Part shown: positions 4,070 to 6,303 of the stretch, piece after piece
How positions within the stretch are numbered: the first letter of the stretch is position 1
Layout of the letters: every line of letters begins with the position of its first letter
NCBI GenBank assembly: GCA_030607635.1
Contig: JAUWJP010000102.1
Coordinates: 1 to 6,303, forward strand
Reading direction: 5' to 3'
Source: Candidatus Aminicenantota bacterium
GTDB lineage: Bacteria > Acidobacteriota > Aminicenantia > Aminicenantales > Aminicenantaceae
Length of the DNA stretch: 6,303 nt
The notes under the pieces: model-generated
Seen by the model: the letters and a program-made list of their open reading frames with translations, nothing else
Told to the model about the DNA's origin: nothing
The model's database searches: none
Made by a program: the position numbers and the translations under genes

Positions 4070-5233
4070 CTACTTTTTATAGGCATTCATGAGGTCAATG
4101 GCTTTGATAGCCACATTATAGAGATACTTGTGGGATTTGTGACCATTGGTCAGGATTGCAAACCCTGTTTTTTGATCCAGGTTACCTACCATAAAGGCCG
4201 TAAATCCAGGCACACTTCCGCTATGAGCAAAGTAGGTATCGCCTTTTCGATGGGAGATCCACCAAGTCAGCCCGTATCCAGTTGACGCGTTCAGCCAGCC
4301 AGCACTGACCGGTCCGTTGAACTGGTTGTACTGCCGTCTCATAACCTGTTTAAATGAATCCTCGCGTATAAGACGATGCTTTTTGAAAACTCCTCTATTA
4401 AGATTGGCAATCAACCAGTGGGCCTGATTTGTTACAGTTCCGTATACTATTCCAGCCGGCCAAACATTTGCCTTCAGACGAATAGTCGGCACAAGGCTTC
4501 CTGTCTTCTCGTCGATAACATAGGGAATAGCCAGTCTCTCTTCCATATCAGGCCTTGGCGCAAAGGCAGTATCCTTCATTTCTAAGGGATCAAAGATGTT
4601 TTCTTGGATATACTTCCTGTAGGGCACTTTTGAAAATCTTTCTATTAGGTAAGCAATCAGGGTGTAAGCCATGTTGGAATAAACGACTTTGGTCATAGGT
4701 GGATGCGTGAGCTTGAGAGATTTGCTCAAATAATCTTTTATCGAAGGAGGTACCGTCTCACCCCATACTGCATGAGGACCAAAATCTCCCGGAAGTCCAG
4801 AGACATGGGTTAGAAGATGCCGGAACGTAACGGGTTTTCTAGGATTCTCTCCCTTTATTTTAAAGTCGTCAAGATAGTGGTTAACCCGGTCATCGAGCCT
4901 GAACTTTCCTTCCTCAATCTGCTGGAGCAAAGCAAACATGGACATAGTCTTAAATGTGGAGCCAATGAGATAGACAGTGCTGGGAACTGCAGGAGTGCGG
5001 GCCCACAGATTGGAGTAACCGAAAGCGCCGGTCCAAATGATGCGATCTTCGTGGACAAGAGCAATAGTAGCTGAAGGAATCCTTCCTTCCAGCATCATTC
5101 GCTGGATCTCAGGTTCAAGTTTGGCGGTCAGGCGATCGATGTCAATGGACGAATCAGCTCTGCTTACGGCATTAAATAAAACCAGGGCAATGACTAAAAC
5201 CGTCAAGCATCTAGGAATACCCCTCAGTTTCAC
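4070..5233 (-). CDS. Exported serine beta-lactamase-family hydrolase (class C / PF00144 type)
   Basis: The 387-residue protein has a signal peptide (KLRGIPR, hydrophobic 10-22, likely cut after SRA at 26), placing it in the periplasm or outside. The three catalytic elements of the serine penicillin-binding/beta-lactamase fold are present: S92-T-F-K95 (SxxK, nucleophile S92), Y185-S-N187 (YxN) and H337-S-G339 in place of KTG. Other family marks are HLLTHVSGLPGD (139-150) and GFAILTNG (357-364). Members include class C beta-lactamases, D-aminopeptidases, esterases and peptidoglycan hydrolases; HSG instead of KTG is common in the non-lactamase members, so antibiotic resistance should not be assumed. 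Length is typical. The start is GTG at 5231-5233, with AGGAGG eight bases upstream; no ATG start fits. It is transcribed alone, divergent from the kinase. Confidence 0.88.
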   Translation of the reverse strand: MKLRGIPRCLTVLVIALVLFNAVSRADSSIDIDRLTAKLEPEIQRMMLEGRIPSATIALVHEDRIIWTGAFGYSNLWARTPAVPSTVYLIGSTFKTMSMFALLQQIEEGKFRLDDRVNHYLDDFKIKGENPRKPVTFRHLLTHVSGLPGDFGPHAVWGETVPPSIKDYLSKSLKLTHPPMTKVVYSNMAYTLIAYLIERFSKVPYRKYIQENIFDPLEMKDTAFAPRPDMEERLAIPYVIDEKTGSLVPTIRLKANVWPAGIVYGTVTNQAHWLIANLNRGVFKKHRLIREDSFKQVMRRQYNQFNGPVSAGWLNASTGYGLTWWISHRKGDTYFAHSGSVPGFTAFMVGNLDQKTGFAILTNGHKSHKYLYNVAIKAIDLMNAYKK

Positions 5234-5292
5234 CCTAATGTCCTCCTTCTCCTTGCATAGCTCTCAAATTGTGTTTGTAAACTTTGTATCCT

Positions 5293-5308
5293 GCGAGTCG
5301 TTCCTCGC
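5293..5308. repeat. Short GC-rich inverted repeat in the hydrolase 5' region
   Basis: GCGAG (5293-5297) and CTCGC (5304-5308) flank TCGTTC, 60 bases upstream of the hydrolase GTG. On the plus strand it is followed by a T-rich run, but no plus-strand gene lies before it. It may be a leader hairpin or operator of the hydrolase gene. Confidence 0.3.
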
Positions 5309-5456
5309 TCTCTTTATTTTATATCATCACACAGGTCGAGGAGATGACTAGTTTTATCGTTTCGCTCAGAACAAAATCTGCGATGACACTATCTTAAATT
5401 TTCACTAAGAATTGTCTCCACAACTTATAAAACAAATAAAATGTTTGCTGTCAAGT

Positions 5457-5474
5457 AAAATGCTCAAAATGCTA
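5457..5474. repeat. Tandem 9-bp direct repeat before the kinase start
   Basis: AAAATGCTC (5457-5465) is followed directly by AAAATGCTA (5466-5474), 13 bases before the ATG at 5488, where a ribosome binding site would be expected but is absent. It may be a small duplication of no function. Confidence 0.4.
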
Positions 5475-5487
5475 AATAAAAATTAAA

Positions 5488-6303
5488 ATGATTAAAAAAA
5501 AAGAGAAAAGCTGGCGACGAATTGTAAGCTTCTGGGCGCTTGCAGCCTTAATCTATTTGACCTTTTATCTCATTTCTGATAAAAATCTTGCCTGTGGTTC
5601 AGTGAATAAAGAAAAGGAAAATCTACTTCGTCTTGTTGACGATTTCGCCCGGAAAAAAATAGCAGTCTGGGGAGATTTCATACTGGACGAATACATTTTT
5701 GGGAATACGCGACGCATTTCAAGGGAAGCTCCTGTTCTTATCCTTGACTATAAAAAAAAGGAATTTTCCCTCGGCGGAGCTGGAAATTCTGTCCTCAACC
5801 TCAAAGCTTTAGGTGCAGATCCTTATCCTATAGGTGTCGTTGGCCCGGACGATTCAGGGCAGAGAATCCTCCAAATGCTTAAAAAGAAAGGAATCTCCAC
5901 AGAATACATAATCAAAGAAAAAAAATATGAAACCCCGATTAAAACCAGAATTCTGGCTGGCGAAGAAACCGCAAAAAAACAGCAGATTTTAAGGATTGAC
6001 CGAGAAGGAAAAGCCCCTGACAGCAATGAGTTAAAACAAAATATTCAGAAGAACCTCAAAGATGCCCAAAAGAAAATAAACGCCCTTCTCATTTCTGATT
6101 ACAATTATTTTACTGTCAAAGAGGATCTTTTTAACCATACCCTCCCCAGCTTTAAGAAAAAAAACATCCCTGTAACCCTTGATTCCCGCTTCCGGCTCCT
6201 GAATTTCAAAGGTGTTACTGTCTCAACTCCAAACGAACCCGAGGTTGAGGAAGCCCTCCAGATCGAGATAAATGACGATAACCAACTCCTTAAACAAGCT
6301 GGA
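5488..6303 (+). CDS. PfkB-family kinase, RfaE/HldE heptose-7-phosphate-kinase-like; partial, with N-terminal hydrophobic extension
   Basis: The frame runs from ATG 5488 to the right edge without a stop (272 residues seen). Residues 41-257 match the N-terminal two thirds of RfaE1/HldE kinases, which phosphorylate heptose-7-phosphate for lipopolysaccharide cores: KKIAVWGDFILDEYIFG (57-73), ISREAPV (77-83), the PfkB site GGAGNSVLNLKALGA (96-110), LISDY (201-205) and TPNEPEVEEAL (247-257). The ATP-site motif (DTxGAGD) would lie beyond the window. Two regions differ from HldE: SDYNYF replaces SDYGKG, and LDSRFRLLNFKG replaces DPKG. Residues 1-38 add a basic start and a hydrophobic segment (12-30), like a membrane anchor, unusual in a cytosolic kinase. 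GTG 5602 (residue 39) would give a standard-length start. Neither site has a clear ribosome binding site. The exact sugar substrate is inferred, not shown. Confidence 0.82.
   Translation, partial: MIKKKEKSWRRIVSFWALAALIYLTFYLISDKNLACGSVNKEKENLLRLVDDFARKKIAVWGDFILDEYIFGNTRRISREAPVLILDYKKKEFSLGGAGNSVLNLKALGADPYPIGVVGPDDSGQRILQMLKKKGISTEYIIKEKKYETPIKTRILAGEETAKKQQILRIDREGKAPDSNELKQNIQKNLKDAQKKINALLISDYNYFTVKEDLFNHTLPSFKKKNIPVTLDSRFRLLNFKGVTVSTPNEPEVEEALQIEINDDNQLLKQAG

Larger units (their letters stand above)
5234..5487. other. Divergent intergenic region between hydrolase and kinase genes
   Basis: This 254-base gap must contain the start signals of both flanking genes. The kinase side has TTGTCT (5412-5417) and TAAAAT (5437-5442), but the 19-base spacing is poor, and TATAAA (5426-5431) has no -35. 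The hydrolase side has TATAAA-like sequence near 5317-5322 on the minus strand, also without a partner. Part of it (5335-5390) contains TCGTTTCGCTCAG-like text resembling short dispersed repeats of many bacteria. No coding frame in it is credible. Confidence 0.5.

Noticed and set aside
4070..5233. Antibiotic-resistance beta-lactamase
   Set aside because: The fold is shared by many peptidases and esterases, and HSG instead of KTG gives no support for beta-lactam hydrolysis.
4817..5351. ORFs on both strands within and upstream of the hydrolase gene
   Set aside because: They overlap the SxxK-containing coding frame, have no ribosome binding sites, and match no family.
5590..5597. NLAC near residue 36 of the kinase as a lipoprotein lipobox
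   Set aside because: The -3 position is Asn rather than Leu/Val/Ile and the hydrophobic segment ends several residues before it.
5823..6026. Minus-strand ORF of 67 codons
   Set aside because: It is antisense to the clear PfkB kinase frame; its hydrophobic look comes from complementing Lys-rich codons.
1..6303. CRISPR array, insertion sequence, phage or toxin-antitoxin genes
   Set aside because: No regularly spaced repeats, transposase motifs, terminal inverted repeats with target duplications, or recognisable defence genes were seen.

Overview
The window reads as an AT-rich, double-membrane (Gram-negative-type) bacterial chromosome segment. The evidence is a heptose-phosphate-kinase-like PfkB protein of the kind used for lipopolysaccharide cores, several exported or membrane proteins, good AGGAGG-type ribosome binding sites and a bacterial class II tRNA-Leu. 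No ribosomal or marker gene allows a taxonomic call. A poorly characterised candidate-type lineage is possible, but that is a guess. I see no transposase, phage gene, CRISPR array or toxin-antitoxin pair.

Layout, left to right. At 1-134 there may be the 3' end of a plus-strand gene entering from the left. At 135-734 (minus) is an exported protein with two SH3-like domains and its own clear sigma-70 promoter. At 838-1400 (minus) is a DHCW-motif cupin, followed by a doubtful 62-residue reading frame whose last codons lie inside an intrinsic terminator. At 1522-2628 (plus) are a DUF2809 membrane protein with a TTG start and, 72 bases later, an anti-sigma-like protein with a zinc-finger ZAS motif, one membrane segment and a C-terminal domain outside the cytoplasm. 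The tRNA-Leu(CAA) lies at 2827-2913 (minus). At 3011-3874 (minus) is a PlsC-like acyltransferase with unusual motifs and a possible near-leaderless promoter. At 4070-5233 (minus) is an exported serine beta-lactamase-family hydrolase with a GTG start. At 5488 to the right edge (plus) is a PfkB kinase of the RfaE/HldE type, open at the edge and missing its C-terminal catalytic part.

The genes mostly stand as single transcription units or pairs, and share only a loose envelope theme (acyl lipids, sugar kinase, periplasmic hydrolase, exported SH3 protein, membrane proteins). I do not see one coherent multi-gene system. The points most worth a second look are the membrane-anchor-like N-terminal extension on the sugar kinase, the altered motif residues in that kinase and in the acyltransferase, the terminator embedded in a small reading frame, and the zinc-finger anti-sigma-like gene with no sigma factor beside it.
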